Assembly: GCF_014203095.1 (NCBI RefSeq)
Contig: NZ_JACHIG010000001.1
Coordinates: 496,001 to 560,000 of the forward strand
Origin: Prosthecobacter vanneervenii
GTDB taxonomy: Bacteria > Verrucomicrobiota > Verrucomicrobiia > Verrucomicrobiales > Verrucomicrobiaceae
Direction: 5' to 3'
DNA: 64,000 bases
Position numbers and translations under genes: made by a program. The stretch's first letter is position 1, and every line of letters begins with the position of its first letter. Shown piece after piece: positions 1 to 9,530 of the stretch. Below the pieces are notes generated by a model, which had not been told where the DNA came from, searched no databases, and was given only the letters and a program-made list of their open reading frames with translations.

Positions 1-1754
1 GCGCACTGGCTGGCCACGATGCCGCAGTCCTTGTTGGAGTCGGAGTAGCCCACCATCATCTGGAAGACCGGTGTGCCGCCCTTGCTCTGGGCAAGGAGGC
101 TGCGCTTGGCGATAGGATGTGACAGGAAAGCCTCGACGATTCCAGGGCCGGATTCGAGGTCGCCCATGGTTTCAAACAAAGGAACGACGGGCAATGGGCA
201 CACAAGGCCATCATCGCTCCAGGTCATGAGTCCGGCTTCACGGGCCAGCAGGAAGACCACGAGCATGTCCTCGACGTTGCGGGTCATCGAGATGATGAGG
301 GAGCCCAGGCCTGCATTGCCAAACTTGGAGCGGTGGTCGGCCAGCACGCGGTAGCAGTTGAGCACGGTGTCTGCCTCGGGCCCTGCGGAGATGCCAGGGG
401 CGAGGAAGGGGCGCGGAGAGGCCAGCTCACGCTCCAGCAGCTCGCGCTTCTGCTCGAGGGGCCAGCTGATAAAGGAGCCACCGTTTAGCAAGCCTGCGGC
501 ACGCAGGAGCTGATCGAGCGCCTTTTCGTGGAAGGCGGAATTCTGGCGCACGTCGAGCACGGCTGAGTGGAACCCGAAGGCGGTGAGATTGCGGCGGAAG
601 GGCACGATCTGCTCTTCGACGACGGCCTTGGAACCCACGTCGAGCAGGGTTTGTGCGAGGATGTCGATGTCAGTCCGCAGTTCTTCAGGCTGCACATAGG
701 CGGCAGGCGAGGAGGGTTTCTCAGTGGCGAGCACGACCTTGGCGCGCATGAGGTAAACGGCCGCACGCCAGGGCTCCTCCTTGTTGCGCTCCAAGATGTA
801 GGCCAGATCCACGCTGGGCTCGGCCTTCAGCTGGGCGCTGAGGTCCTCGATGAGTTCCGTGAGCTGTGGTGGTGTGACCTGGAACAGCGAGCTGAGTGGC
901 AGATGGAAGGCAAGTGCTTCGAGAGCACGACGCTGCACACGCAGGGCGTTCTTGCGCATGGTTTGCAGGGCATGGCGGGTGACGTCAGCCGTGACAAAGG
1001 GGTGGCCGTCGCGGTCACCTCCGATCCAGGAGCCAAAGCGGATCAGCGGCGGCAGGGTGTCGATCTTGGCCACATCGTATCCAGCGGCCTGCCAGGCTTC
1101 ACGCAGGTGCACATGCGCGCGGGTTAGGGCTTCAGGAAAAACATCCCGGAGGTAGTGCAGGGCGTTTTGCAGCTCGGCCTCGATGCTCGGGCGTGTGACA
1201 TGGATCTCTCCGGTGCGCCAGAGATTCTCCAGCTGGGTACGCAGCTGGCTTTGCAGACGGGCCTGCTCACGCGGGGTGTAGGCCGCGTTTTCATGCCGGT
1301 TCATCAGGCTGTAGATCTCGCGGTGCAGCTCGCGCACTGTCTCGCGCTTAGCCTCGGTGGGGTGGGCGGTCAGCACTGGCTCCACACAGACGTCCTTCAG
1401 GGCGGCGAGGATGTTGGCCTCATTCAGCCCCAGTGTGCGCAGCTGCTTGAGGTTGTCTGCCCACAGGCCTTTTTCAGCTTCGGGTCCACTCTTCTTTTCC
1501 CGCAGACGGCGGATCTGGGAGGCGGCGCGCTCCTCCACCACATTGAGCATCTGAAAGGCGATGGAATAGGCTTGGCCGAGGGAGCGGGTGGCCTTTTTGG
1601 GTGCCCCGGTGCCGATCCACGGCAGGCTGTCCGCCAGCTCAGGCTCACCCATTTGCCGCAGAACGGCCGAAAAGGCCTCCATGAGATAGCGAAGGTCGTC
1701 TTCGAGAAGTTGAAAGCCGTGGGTGCGGAGGTTTTGCGGAGGTGTTTCGGACAT
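1..1754 (-). CDS. ppc: Phosphoenolpyruvate carboxylase, C-terminus cut by window edge
   Basis: Phosphoenolpyruvate carboxylase makes oxaloacetate from PEP and bicarbonate, an anaplerotic reaction feeding the TCA cycle. The reading frame is open from an ATG at 1754 to the left edge, giving 584 residues of a family usually near 880-950. Diagnostic motifs are VLTAHPTEAKRET with its catalytic histidine near residue 131, GGDRDGHPFVT near residue 226, and MVGYSDSNKDCG near residue 567. The window ends just before the expected glycine-rich GRGG active-site loop, which therefore cannot be checked. The start MSETPPQNLRTHGF is the only reasonable ATG; no strong Shine-Dalgarno sequence is visible. The gene follows an oxidoreductase on the same strand after 115 bases, so co-transcription is possible but not shown. 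The family call is very secure. Confidence 0.95.
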   Translation of the reverse strand, partial: MSETPPQNLRTHGFQLLEDDLRYLMEAFSAVLRQMGEPELADSLPWIGTGAPKKATRSLGQAYSIAFQMLNVVEERAASQIRRLREKKSGPEAEKGLWADNLKQLRTLGLNEANILAALKDVCVEPVLTAHPTEAKRETVRELHREIYSLMNRHENAAYTPREQARLQSQLRTQLENLWRTGEIHVTRPSIEAELQNALHYLRDVFPEALTRAHVHLREAWQAAGYDVAKIDTLPPLIRFGSWIGGDRDGHPFVTADVTRHALQTMRKNALRVQRRALEALAFHLPLSSLFQVTPPQLTELIEDLSAQLKAEPSVDLAYILERNKEEPWRAAVYLMRAKVVLATEKPSSPAAYVQPEELRTDIDILAQTLLDVGSKAVVEEQIVPFRRNLTAFGFHSAVLDVRQNSAFHEKALDQLLRAAGLLNGGSFISWPLEQKRELLERELASPRPFLAPGISAGPEADTVLNCYRVLADHRSKFGNAGLGSLIISMTRNVEDMLVVFLLAREAGLMTWSDDGLVCPLPVVPLFETMGDLESGPGIVEAFLSHPIAKRSLLAQSKGGTPVFQMMVGYSDSNKDCGIVASQC

Positions 1755-1869
1755 GGCTGGGCTGGTGCTGACAAGACAAAGCAGGAAGGATGCCTGATTC
1801 ACTATCAGCCATGCCGAAAACCGCAGGAAAAGCCAGCGATCAAGCACCAATCACCGGAATCTGACCTTT

Positions 1870-3201
1870 TCAGACCGGGTACTGCCAGGGCTTGCGGTAC
1901 TCGCGCCCCATCAGCTTGGCGGCATCGGCATCGCCTAGAATCTGCTCGTTGTCCGCATCCCACTGGATGCTGCGCCCGGTTTTGTAGCTGATCATGCCCA
2001 GCAGGGGCAGGCAGGAGGAGCGGTGGGCGCTCTCGATGTCAGCCACCGGCTGTTTCTTCTTTTCAATGGCGTCGATGAAGTCGCTCCACAGCAAGGCGAT
2101 GTTGTGGCCGTGGGGCTCCTGAAGCTGGTGATTGCCATGCTGCTCGGTGCCTTTGGGATCGGCGGGATAGAAGGTCCAGCCATCGCGCCAGCCGATGTGC
2201 AGCACGCCTTTCTCGCCGTAGAAGTAGCAGCCGATCTTGTGCTTCTCGTTGTTGTTGTCGGCAAATTTGCGGTGCTCCCACACAGCGGTGAACTGCTCAA
2301 ACTCAAAGGTGGCCACCTGATGGTCAGGGGCATCGGTGGTCTGTTCGGCATCAGTGAGCACGGCAGGACCGGCTACAGGGCGGCCGCCGGTGCAGAAGAC
2401 TTTCTTCGGCCCCTTCTCGCCGCTCCAGATCATGATCTGGTCCAGCCAGTGCACGCCCCAGTCGCCCATCGTACCATTGGCGTAGTCGAGGAAGTTGCGC
2501 CAGCCGCCGGGGTGCAGCTTGGTGTTAAAGGGGCGCAGCGGGGCCGGGCCGCACCACATCTCCCAGTCCATGCCTTCGGGTACCTGGCTGTTGGGCTTGG
2601 CCTGTTCGGGGCCGCCTCGGCTGTCTGCAAAGGCGCGTACCATGCCCACTTTGCCCACGGCTCCAGATTTGAGGAACTTCATGGCCTCCACATGATGCGG
2701 GCCGATGCGCCGGTGCAGCCCCACCTGCACCACCACGCCCGCCTCCTTTGCGGCCTTCACCATGGCCTTGCTTTCGTTGATGGTGTGCCCGGTGGGCTTT
2801 TCTACAAACACATGCGCCCCGGCCTTGCACGCAGCAATGCTCTGCAGCGCATGCCAGTGGTCCGGTGTGGAGATGATCACGATCTCCGGCTTCTCCTTGT
2901 CCAGCAGTTCACGGTAGTCCTTGTAGAGCTTGGGCTCGTCATCGTTCAGGCCGTTGACTTCATCGCTGGAATTGGAGGCCACATCCTCATGCACATCGCA
3001 CAGAGCACAAACCTTCACCCGGCCTGAAGCGATGGCCTCCTTGAGGATGTTCATCCCCCACCAGCCGCATCCGATCAGCGCCGTGCGGTACTTTTTGGCC
3101 GGATCTGCCCCGAAGATGTGAAACGAGGAGGCGGCAAACGCAGCGGAAGTGGCGGAGATGAAATGGCGGCGGGAGGTCATGGATGGTGACGATGAAAGCA
3201 T
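1870..3201 (-). CDS. Gfo/Idh/MocA-family oxidoreductase with Tat-type signal
   Basis: NAD(P)-dependent oxidoreductase of the Gfo/Idh/MocA family, which acts on sugars, inositols and related polyols. A Rossmann motif ALIGCGWWG sits near residues 41-49, and the family EKP signature (HVFVEKPTGHT) about 85 residues later. A twin-arginine motif SRRHFIS and an alanine-rich hydrophobic stretch precede the Rossmann fold, so export through Tat is likely, as is common for this family in Planctomycetes and Verrucomicrobia. The start at 3201 is preferred because AGGGAG lies just upstream, although the spacing is short; ATG at 3180 (MTSRRHF) is the alternative. The open frame continues further upstream but there overlaps the DUF1501 gene and is not credible. 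Substrate is unknown. It lies downstream of the DUF1549/DUF1501 pair on the same strand. Confidence 0.9.
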   Translation of the reverse strand: MLSSSPSMTSRRHFISATSAAFAASSFHIFGADPAKKYRTALIGCGWWGMNILKEAIASGRVKVCALCDVHEDVASNSSDEVNGLNDDEPKLYKDYRELLDKEKPEIVIISTPDHWHALQSIAACKAGAHVFVEKPTGHTINESKAMVKAAKEAGVVVQVGLHRRIGPHHVEAMKFLKSGAVGKVGMVRAFADSRGGPEQAKPNSQVPEGMDWEMWCGPAPLRPFNTKLHPGGWRNFLDYANGTMGDWGVHWLDQIMIWSGEKGPKKVFCTGGRPVAGPAVLTDAEQTTDAPDHQVATFEFEQFTAVWEHRKFADNNNEKHKIGCYFYGEKGVLHIGWRDGWTFYPADPKGTEQHGNHQLQEPHGHNIALLWSDFIDAIEKKKQPVADIESAHRSSCLPLLGMISYKTGRSIQWDADNEQILGDADAAKLMGREYRKPWQYPV

Positions 3202-3286
3202 GAGCTCCCTGAATACGCCAGGCATCCCGAAGCCTTTGCGGAGAATTCCTGCGTGTATAATCCGCGAGTACTCTCGTCCGAAGCCT

Positions 3287-4576
3287 CTACGCAAACACCT
3301 CCATGATCGCCTTGCCCTTGTCGCCGACTGTAAACGGACGGTTGCTGGGGGACATGACGATTTCATCGATGGGCAGTCCGAGGCTCCAGCCGATGGTGGA
3401 GAGGAAATCCTGCGGGCTGGCCTGCTTGTCCGCCACGGCCATGCCTTCCTTGTCGCTGGAGCCGTAGATGAAGCCGCCTTTGACTCCACCACCGGCCAGC
3501 AGCGTGGAGAAGACCTTGGGGTGATGATCACGCCCCGCGTTGCCGTTGATCTTGGGTGTGCGGCCAAATTCGGAGCACAGCACCACGAGGGTGGATTCAA
3601 GAAGGCCGCGCTCCTTCAGATCATCCAGCAGCGCGGAGAGCGCCTGGTCCAGTTCGGCACCGTGCTCGTCGAGGCCGTCGTCGATGTTGTTGTGCATGTC
3701 CCAGCCGCCTTTGGCCACTTCGACGTAGCGGATGCCTTTTTCCACCAAGCGGCGGGCCAGCAGGCAGCCTTGGCCAAACTTGCCCTTGCCGTATTTTTCC
3801 TTCAGCGCGGCAGGCTCCTCGCTCAGCTTGAAGGCCTCCAGGTCCGTGCTGGACATGATGCTGATCGTCTTTTCGTAAAACTGGGTGTAGCTTTTGACTT
3901 CGGAGGTTTTGAAGCGCTCTCGGAATCCGCTGTCCAGTTGCTCCAGCAACGCCAGGCGCTTGGTCATCGCATCCGCGCTGGCCTCGCTCTTGGCGTATTG
4001 CAGTCCCGCATCAGGATCGAGGATGGGCAGCGGCGCAAAGCTGGAGGGGAAGAAGCCGTTGCCATTCTGCGGCTGGCGGTTCACACACACGCTTGAGGGC
4101 AGCGTCTTGTGGCTGGCACCGAGGAAGTGCTGTGCCCACGCACCGATGTTCGGATGCTTGATGGTGCCGCGCTCCTCATAGCCGGTGCGGATGATGTACT
4201 GGCCTGCCGCATGCACGCCAGTCTTGGAGGTCATGCTGCGGATGATGCTGATCTTGTCCGCATGTTTGGCCAGATTTTCCATCGTGCCGCCCAGCTGAAA
4301 GTCAGCCTTGGTCTTGATCGGCGCCTTCGGCCCCTGAGTAGGGCCGTCCTTGGGGTCCAGCGTGTCGATATGGCTCATGCCGCCGACCATCTGGAGAAAG
4401 ATCACGTTCTTGGCCTTGCCAAATCCAGGGCCGGAAGGCGTGGCTGCTTTGGACTCCTCGGCAAAAAGAGAGCCACGGCCAAAGCCATGCAACACGGTGA
4501 CGCCAAGTGCGGCGCTGGCCCAGCGCTCGCAGAAGGTGCGGCGGGAGAGGTGATCGAGCTGGTTTTGAAGTTTCAT
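3287..4576 (-). CDS. DUF1501 family exported protein
   Basis: A 429-residue DUF1501 protein, a family very abundant in Planctomycetes and Verrucomicrobia and related in fold to alkaline phosphatase/sulfatase proteins. Recognition rests on the N-terminal Tat signal (LSRRTFCERW followed by an Ala/Val-rich segment), the motif IFLQMVGGMSHIDTLDPK near residue 60, the SIIRSM segment, and a C-terminal LCSEFGRTPKINGNAGRDHH segment, all typical of the family. The biochemical role is not established; family members are thought to act outside the cytoplasm, often paired with DUF1549/DUF1553 proteins. Exactly that partner lies upstream with only 29 bases between them, so the two genes are almost certainly one operon. 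The ATG at 4576 is followed by the signal and fits family length. Confidence 0.9.
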   Translation of the reverse strand: MKLQNQLDHLSRRTFCERWASAALGVTVLHGFGRGSLFAEESKAATPSGPGFGKAKNVIFLQMVGGMSHIDTLDPKDGPTQGPKAPIKTKADFQLGGTMENLAKHADKISIIRSMTSKTGVHAAGQYIIRTGYEERGTIKHPNIGAWAQHFLGASHKTLPSSVCVNRQPQNGNGFFPSSFAPLPILDPDAGLQYAKSEASADAMTKRLALLEQLDSGFRERFKTSEVKSYTQFYEKTISIMSSTDLEAFKLSEEPAALKEKYGKGKFGQGCLLARRLVEKGIRYVEVAKGGWDMHNNIDDGLDEHGAELDQALSALLDDLKERGLLESTLVVLCSEFGRTPKINGNAGRDHHPKVFSTLLAGGGVKGGFIYGSSDKEGMAVADKQASPQDFLSTIGWSLGLPIDEIVMSPSNRPFTVGDKGKAIMEVFA

Positions 4577-4605
4577 GACAGTCAGCAGTTGGGTGGTTTC
4601 AATGA

Positions 4606-6672
4606 CTATTCCACGAAGACGAATTCACGGGTGTTGAAGAGCACCCAGGTCAGATCCCGCAAGGTGAGTCCGTTGTTCAGCGCTGCCACGGAGTTGCTCA
4701 ACTCATCCGGGCGCGGCTTGCGGCTGAAGAAGCTGAGGTAGAGGCTTTCGACCTTCTTTTCTGATGACTCCTGCGAATTGGCAGTCTGCACCACGAGGGA
4801 GTCATTCTGGCCGATGACACGCTGGGCCTCACCATTCATGAGCATGAGCACCTGCGGGATGCTGCCCTCGGTGCTTTCGCTGTCGGCGATCTGCCGGTCG
4901 CTCTGGCCAAACATGCGGAGGAAATGCTGGTCCTTCTCCGGCTGTGGCAGCTCGGAGGCGCGTGCCAGCACCAGGCCATTGCGCACGGGCGGAGCCAGCC
5001 CCATCTGCTCCTCCTCCGTCTGGCTTCCCTTATTTTTCTTGTTGGGTTTCGCTCCTGCTTTGGCTCCTCCAAACTGGCGCATGCTGGCGATGGCGTTCTC
5101 AATTTGACTTTTGAGTGCATCAGGAGAAGCGCCACCACTGAAATCGATGTTCATTGCCTGAGCATAGGTCGATCCACGATGGCCTTTGAATTTGTCCACA
5201 TCCGCGCCGATCACCAGCGTGGCGCAGGAGTCCCAGGCCTGCTCGGAGGTCATGCGGCGAAGGATGGGGCCAGGGAAGTGGTAGGGCTCATTGTCGACCA
5301 GTTCATGGCTGGTGGCCTCGCGCTGGTAGGTCTGGGTATTGCACAGCACACGGAGGAACTGCCTGAGATCAAACTTGAGGCGCACCATTTCATTGGCCAG
5401 GTGATGCAGCAGAGCGGGATTCACGCTAGCATTGGGATCATCCAGATCCGTGACCGGCTCCTTCACGCCGATGCCAAAGATGTGCTTCCACATGCGGTTG
5501 GCGATGGTCATGGCAAAGCGCGGATTTTCCGGCGAGGTCATCCATTTTGCGAACTGCTCGCGCAGCTTTTCGTCGTGCTTCACCGGCTGGGCCTGGTAGG
5601 CCTTCTTGGTCTTGTCATCGCTCCAGGTGATGAGCTTGGGCTTCACGGGATCTCCCGGTTTTGCGTCCGGATACTTATAATCATCCGGCATGGTGAGATC
5701 GTTCTCCGTGGTGTTCTCCACGGCCAGGGCGTTCACGCGCAGGAGGTTCTTGGCCTGCTGCTGCAGCTTTCGGTCTCCCAGTGAGGCAAGGACCTTCTGC
5801 ATGCCCTTCATGCCGGAGTTGCCCTTGGCACCATACGTTTCGGTAGCTCCAAAGAAGGCCGCCATTTCGTAGAACTGACGCTGCGTCCAGTCGGCAAAGG
5901 GGTGATCGTGGCACTGGGCGCAGGAGACATTGGCTCCGAGGAAGGTGCTGAGCGTCAGGCTCAGATTGTCCAGCCGCATGCCGGCATCCCGCAGCAGGTA
6001 GCCGGTGGCGCCGTTTTCCAGCAGCTTGCCATCGGCGTTCATCATTGAGTACACGATCTTGTTCCAGGGCGTGTTGTCGGCGAGCTGCTGCTTGAGCCAG
6101 TCCTGGTAGGTGTAGAAGCGTGCTTTCTGCGCCACATCCGCCATGCGCAGCATGTCAGCAAAGTAGTTGAATAGATGGCTGTTAAAACCCGATGACTTCA
6201 GCAGGCGGTCGATGACATGCGCACGTTTAGACACGCTGGGATCATTGATAAACTCCAGCGTCTCCTCTCGGGTGGGGATGCGGCCCACCAGATCCAGAAA
6301 CACCCGGCGGACGAACTGCTCGTCCGAAGCCAGCGGGTTCGGTTTCTGCTCCGCCTTCTTCAGCCCGGCCTCCACCAGCATGTCGATCTGCGCAGCGGCT
6401 TGGGCCAGATTGGGGTCAGAGGGGATGCCCAGACCTTCGGGCTTGAGGGTTTTCGCAGCCGCCTGGTCGGCAGCGGAGAGCTTGTCCAGTGGCAGCCGAT
6501 AGACATAGCCATTACGGACCTGCAGGAAAACATTGCCGTTTTCGATGCCTCGGAAGGTCGCATCCAGTTTGCGGCCCTGGCTGTCTGTCCAGGTGCGATA
6601 GACTTCATTGTCGGCTCGGAGACCGGTGACGAGCAAAGCACAGGCAAGAGGAAGGCAAAGGCGCGTTTTCAT
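4606..6672 (-). CDS. DUF1549/DUF1553 exported protein with SHD1-like N-terminal module
   Basis: Large exported protein of 688 residues. A signal peptide (cleavage near ALLVTGLRA) is followed by a short beta module (RTWTDSQGRKLDATFRGIE to YRLPLDKLSAADQ) resembling the SHD1 domain often found at the front of PVC secreted proteins. DUF1549 follows, with FVRRVFLDLVGRIPTREETL near residue 122 and a cysteine motif SCAQCHDHPF near residue 250, which looks like a CxxCH haem-binding site. DUF1553 forms the second half, with NPRFAMTIANRMWKHIFG and the QTYQREATSHE segment. Such proteins are the standing partners of DUF1501 proteins; the 29-base spacing to the next gene supports one operon. Function is unproven. 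Unlike many relatives it has no N-terminal planctomycete cytochrome domain visible. Confidence 0.9.
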   Translation of the reverse strand: MKTRLCLPLACALLVTGLRADNEVYRTWTDSQGRKLDATFRGIENGNVFLQVRNGYVYRLPLDKLSAADQAAAKTLKPEGLGIPSDPNLAQAAAQIDMLVEAGLKKAEQKPNPLASDEQFVRRVFLDLVGRIPTREETLEFINDPSVSKRAHVIDRLLKSSGFNSHLFNYFADMLRMADVAQKARFYTYQDWLKQQLADNTPWNKIVYSMMNADGKLLENGATGYLLRDAGMRLDNLSLTLSTFLGANVSCAQCHDHPFADWTQRQFYEMAAFFGATETYGAKGNSGMKGMQKVLASLGDRKLQQQAKNLLRVNALAVENTTENDLTMPDDYKYPDAKPGDPVKPKLITWSDDKTKKAYQAQPVKHDEKLREQFAKWMTSPENPRFAMTIANRMWKHIFGIGVKEPVTDLDDPNASVNPALLHHLANEMVRLKFDLRQFLRVLCNTQTYQREATSHELVDNEPYHFPGPILRRMTSEQAWDSCATLVIGADVDKFKGHRGSTYAQAMNIDFSGGASPDALKSQIENAIASMRQFGGAKAGAKPNKKNKGSQTEEEQMGLAPPVRNGLVLARASELPQPEKDQHFLRMFGQSDRQIADSESTEGSIPQVLMLMNGEAQRVIGQNDSLVVQTANSQESSEKKVESLYLSFFSRKPRPDELSNSVAALNNGLTLRDLTWVLFNTREFVFVE

Positions 6673-6842
6673 GGTGGAATCGGTTGGATGGGCTGGCCCG
6701 ATGCCCCCTGAAACGAAGTGATTTTCGAGAACTTTAGCCTTTTTTCACAATCCTTTATCACAAGGGCTGAAAATACGCCAAAGGCCTATAAACGTATGAC
6801 TGCGAATGGAGTATCCTTCTTCGCAATCCCAGAGGGGCGTAA

Positions 6843-7391
6843 ATGCTTGACGAGGCGGGGACGATACGGCAGTGCTGCCCGATGATGAACGCCCTCCGTA
6901 CACGTCTTCCCCTGCGCCGCACCTTCATTGCTGGACTCGCCATGCTTAGCATGGTGTGCATGACGGCCGCTGGCGCTGCTGCCGAGGACGAGGTGCCGCT
7001 GCCAAAACTGCCTGACGGCGCTGGCCCCATGGACAAGAGCGCTCCGAAGACCTTCACCGTCACAGAGTCGGGTCTGAAATACCGCGTTCTACGCCAGGGC
7101 AGCAGCCTCAAGCCGGTGCCGCAGAGCCGAGTGGAGATCAACTACGTAGGCTGGCTTTACAACGGGCGGGTGTTTGACAGTTCATATGCCCGCGGGATGC
7201 CTACTGTGCTCTCTCTGGCCCAGGTGGTCAAAGGATGGACAGAAGGCATGCAAAAAGTGGGTAAAGGCGGCATGATCGAACTCGAGATTCCTGGTTACCT
7301 TGGCTACGGCCTTGCCGGACAGCCCTCCGGCGGCATCCCGCCCAATGCGACGCTGCACTTCATTGTGGAGCTGATCAATGTGGTGGAGTGA
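6843..7391 (+). CDS. Exported FKBP-type peptidyl-prolyl cis-trans isomerase
   Basis: Peptidyl-prolyl isomerase of the FKBP family, catalysing cis-trans rotation of Xaa-Pro bonds in folding proteins. The FKBP domain fills the C-terminal half: GLKYRVLRQGS, the YVGWLYNGRVFDSSYARG strand-loop, VVKGWTEGMQKVGKGG and the IPPNATLHFIVELINV terminus, including the conserved aspartate of FDSS and the tryptophan of KGW. An N-terminal hydrophobic stretch (TFIAGLAMLSMVCMTAAGAAA) predicts export to the periplasm or a membrane anchor. The start at 6843 is preceded by GAGGGG at good spacing, but ATG codons at 6882 and 6885 would give a more normal signal peptide without the 13 extra residues. It is divergent from the DUF1549 gene with a 170-base shared upstream region. 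Confidence 0.93.
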   Translation: MLDEAGTIRQCCPMMNALRTRLPLRRTFIAGLAMLSMVCMTAAGAAAEDEVPLPKLPDGAGPMDKSAPKTFTVTESGLKYRVLRQGSSLKPVPQSRVEINYVGWLYNGRVFDSSYARGMPTVLSLAQVVKGWTEGMQKVGKGGMIELEIPGYLGYGLAGQPSGGIPPNATLHFIVELINVVE

Positions 7392-7429
7392 GTTTGGGGC
7401 GGCGTGCGTTGCATTAAGCAGCTCGCTCA

Positions 7430-9448
7430 TCACCACCCGCTCTTCACATTCCACACTTCCACCAGATCCTTTGGCAGATCGGCGATGAAACGTGAGGGGC
7501 GCATCATGATGTCGCCATCCCGGGCTTGGTGATTGATGACCGGATAAGTCAGGTACAGCTCGTCCTTGGCGCGGGTGACGGTCACGTAGAAAAGACGGCG
7601 CTCCTCTTCCAGTGCGCTGTCGCCGCCTTCGTCGATGGCCCGCTTGTGCGGAAACATGCCATCCGCCAGCCAGACGGCGAAGACGACGCTCCATTCCAAT
7701 CCTTTGGCCTGATGCCCGGTGGTGAGCGTGACGGCATCCCGATCCTGCTGCTGCTGCGCAGGATTGTTGTCCGTGTCCACGCCGCTGAGCAGAGAGAGCT
7801 GGCTGAGAAATTCGAGCGGGTCGGTGAAGCGGTCGCTGAAGTTGCTGAGCTGCTCCAGGTCCTGCTGACGCTGCTCGTAGTTCTTGAACTTCGCCTTCAT
7901 GTAGTCTTCGTAAACTCCCTCGGTGATGCTGCGGATCATCATGGGTGGAGTCACAGGACGGCCTTCCTTGTCGATGAGCTCATCTAGGGTGAAGGCAAAC
8001 TGGTCCCAAGTGGTCTTGGCCTTCTTGGGCACCTTCATCTGCACGAGCACTTCCGAAAAGGTGCAGGGCATGGTTTCGGCCTTGGAGGCGTCTGATTTGA
8101 GCCACTCCTGCCAGAGCTTGGCGGCGCTGACATTGCCGATGCCTTCGCACAGGCGCACCATGCGCATGAAGCTGACTTCATCCTGGCGGTTCACGGCAAA
8201 TTTCATGAAGGCGGCCACGTCCTTCACATGCGCCTGCTCAAAGAAACGCAGGCCGCTGGTGATCTGAAAGGGAATGCCGCGCTGCGTCAGCTCCATCTGG
8301 ATCTCCATACTGTGGAAATGCGCACGGTAAAGCACGGCGATTTCATTGACGTCCACGCCTTCATCCATCAGTTCCAGGATGCGCTGCGCCACAAAGGATG
8401 CCTGTGCTGAGGAACTGTCCAGGGCTACGAGCGCGGGCAGCATGCCTTTGGACGGACGCGCAGGCTGCAGGTTTTTGGGGATCTGCCCCCGGTTCATGGC
8501 GATGGTGGCATTGGCCAGATTCAGCACCTCGGGCACGCTGCGGTAGTTGACCTCGATCTTGTGCACACGGGCATGCGGCCAGTGCTTGTCGAATTCGAGT
8601 ATGTTGGTCACATCCGCTCCGCGCCAGGAGTAGATGGACTGGGCGTCGTCTCCCACCACCATGAGGTTTCCCTGAGGCCCGGTCAGCAGCTCTACCATGC
8701 GGCACTGCAGGCTGTTGGTGTCTTGATACTCGTCCACCAGCACAAACTCAAACTGGCGGCGGTAACGCTCCAGCAGATCCTCGTTTTCCTCCAGCAGCTG
8801 CACGGTCAGCGCGAGGAGGTCGTCAAAGTCCATGCAGTTTGTCTCGCGCTTTTTCTCCTGGTAGAGCTTGCGCATCTTGATGATGCCGGAGGCCACCTCT
8901 TCAAAGTACGGATACCGCGTGTGGATGATCTCCTTCACGCTGCAGAGCGTGTTGTCAGCGAGGGAAAAGATGTCTCCCAGCACCTCGGCTTTCGGAAAGC
9001 GGTAGGTGGTGGTGTCGATGCCGCTGCTGCCCAGCACGGTTTCCATCAGGTCCTTCTGATCTTCGCGGTCCATGATGGAGAAGCCTTTGCGGTAGCCGAG
9101 GCGTTCGGCGTTGTAGCGCAGCAGGCGGTTGCCGATGGAGTGGAAGGTGCCGCCCCAGATGCGGCTGGCGTCCTGCGTGACCAGCGCCTGCACGCGCTCC
9201 TGCATCTCGCGTGCGGCTTTGTTGGTGAAGGTCAGCAGCAGGATGGATTCCGGTTGAATGCCGTTGTCCAGCAGCCAGGCCACGCGGTAGGTGAGGGTGC
9301 GCGTCTTGCCGCTGCCCGCACCTGCAATGACCAGCGCCTGCCCGGGAGGACTCGTCACCGCTGCATGCTGCTGCTCGTTCAGCTCCGCCTTGTAGTCGAT
9401 GCGATTGCTGGGTTCGTGCGCGGTATGCAGCGTGTAGTTGCGGGCCAT
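7430..9448 (-). CDS. UvrD/PcrA-type superfamily 1 DNA helicase
   Basis: ATP-dependent 3'-5' DNA helicase of the UvrD/Rep/PcrA group, acting in repair and replication restart. From the ATG at 9448 the protein has 672 residues. Motif I (IAGAGSGKTRTL) lies near residue 40, motif Ia LLLTFTNKAAREM follows, motif II is VDEYQDTNSLQ, motif III is GDDAQSIYSWRGAD, motif IV/V shows VEVNYRSV-type and TLTTGHQAKGLEW segments, and motif VI is RRLFYVTVTRAKDEL. The set is complete, so the enzyme should be active. A GTG at 9493 could add 15 residues with a GGCGGA sequence immediately before it; the ATG is preferred because the extension has no family-like sequence. It ends convergently, 38 bases from the FKBP gene. 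Exact orthology to uvrD, rep or pcrA is not resolved. Confidence 0.93.
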   Translation of the reverse strand: MARNYTLHTAHEPSNRIDYKAELNEQQHAAVTSPPGQALVIAGAGSGKTRTLTYRVAWLLDNGIQPESILLLTFTNKAAREMQERVQALVTQDASRIWGGTFHSIGNRLLRYNAERLGYRKGFSIMDREDQKDLMETVLGSSGIDTTTYRFPKAEVLGDIFSLADNTLCSVKEIIHTRYPYFEEVASGIIKMRKLYQEKKRETNCMDFDDLLALTVQLLEENEDLLERYRRQFEFVLVDEYQDTNSLQCRMVELLTGPQGNLMVVGDDAQSIYSWRGADVTNILEFDKHWPHARVHKIEVNYRSVPEVLNLANATIAMNRGQIPKNLQPARPSKGMLPALVALDSSSAQASFVAQRILELMDEGVDVNEIAVLYRAHFHSMEIQMELTQRGIPFQITSGLRFFEQAHVKDVAAFMKFAVNRQDEVSFMRMVRLCEGIGNVSAAKLWQEWLKSDASKAETMPCTFSEVLVQMKVPKKAKTTWDQFAFTLDELIDKEGRPVTPPMMIRSITEGVYEDYMKAKFKNYEQRQQDLEQLSNFSDRFTDPLEFLSQLSLLSGVDTDNNPAQQQQDRDAVTLTTGHQAKGLEWSVVFAVWLADGMFPHKRAIDEGGDSALEEERRLFYVTVTRAKDELYLTYPVINHQARDGDIMMRPSRFIADLPKDLVEVWNVKSGW

Positions 9449-9530
9449 GGGGGAAATAGCGGGAGGAGTTCCGTGCGTCAAGCCGGTAGCCACTCCGCCT
9501 GTTCTACGTTTTAGATCTGCAGTATGACTG

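Noticed and set aside
7382-7440. Terminator between FKBP and helicase genes
   Set aside because: No stem with a T tail could be drawn on either strand.
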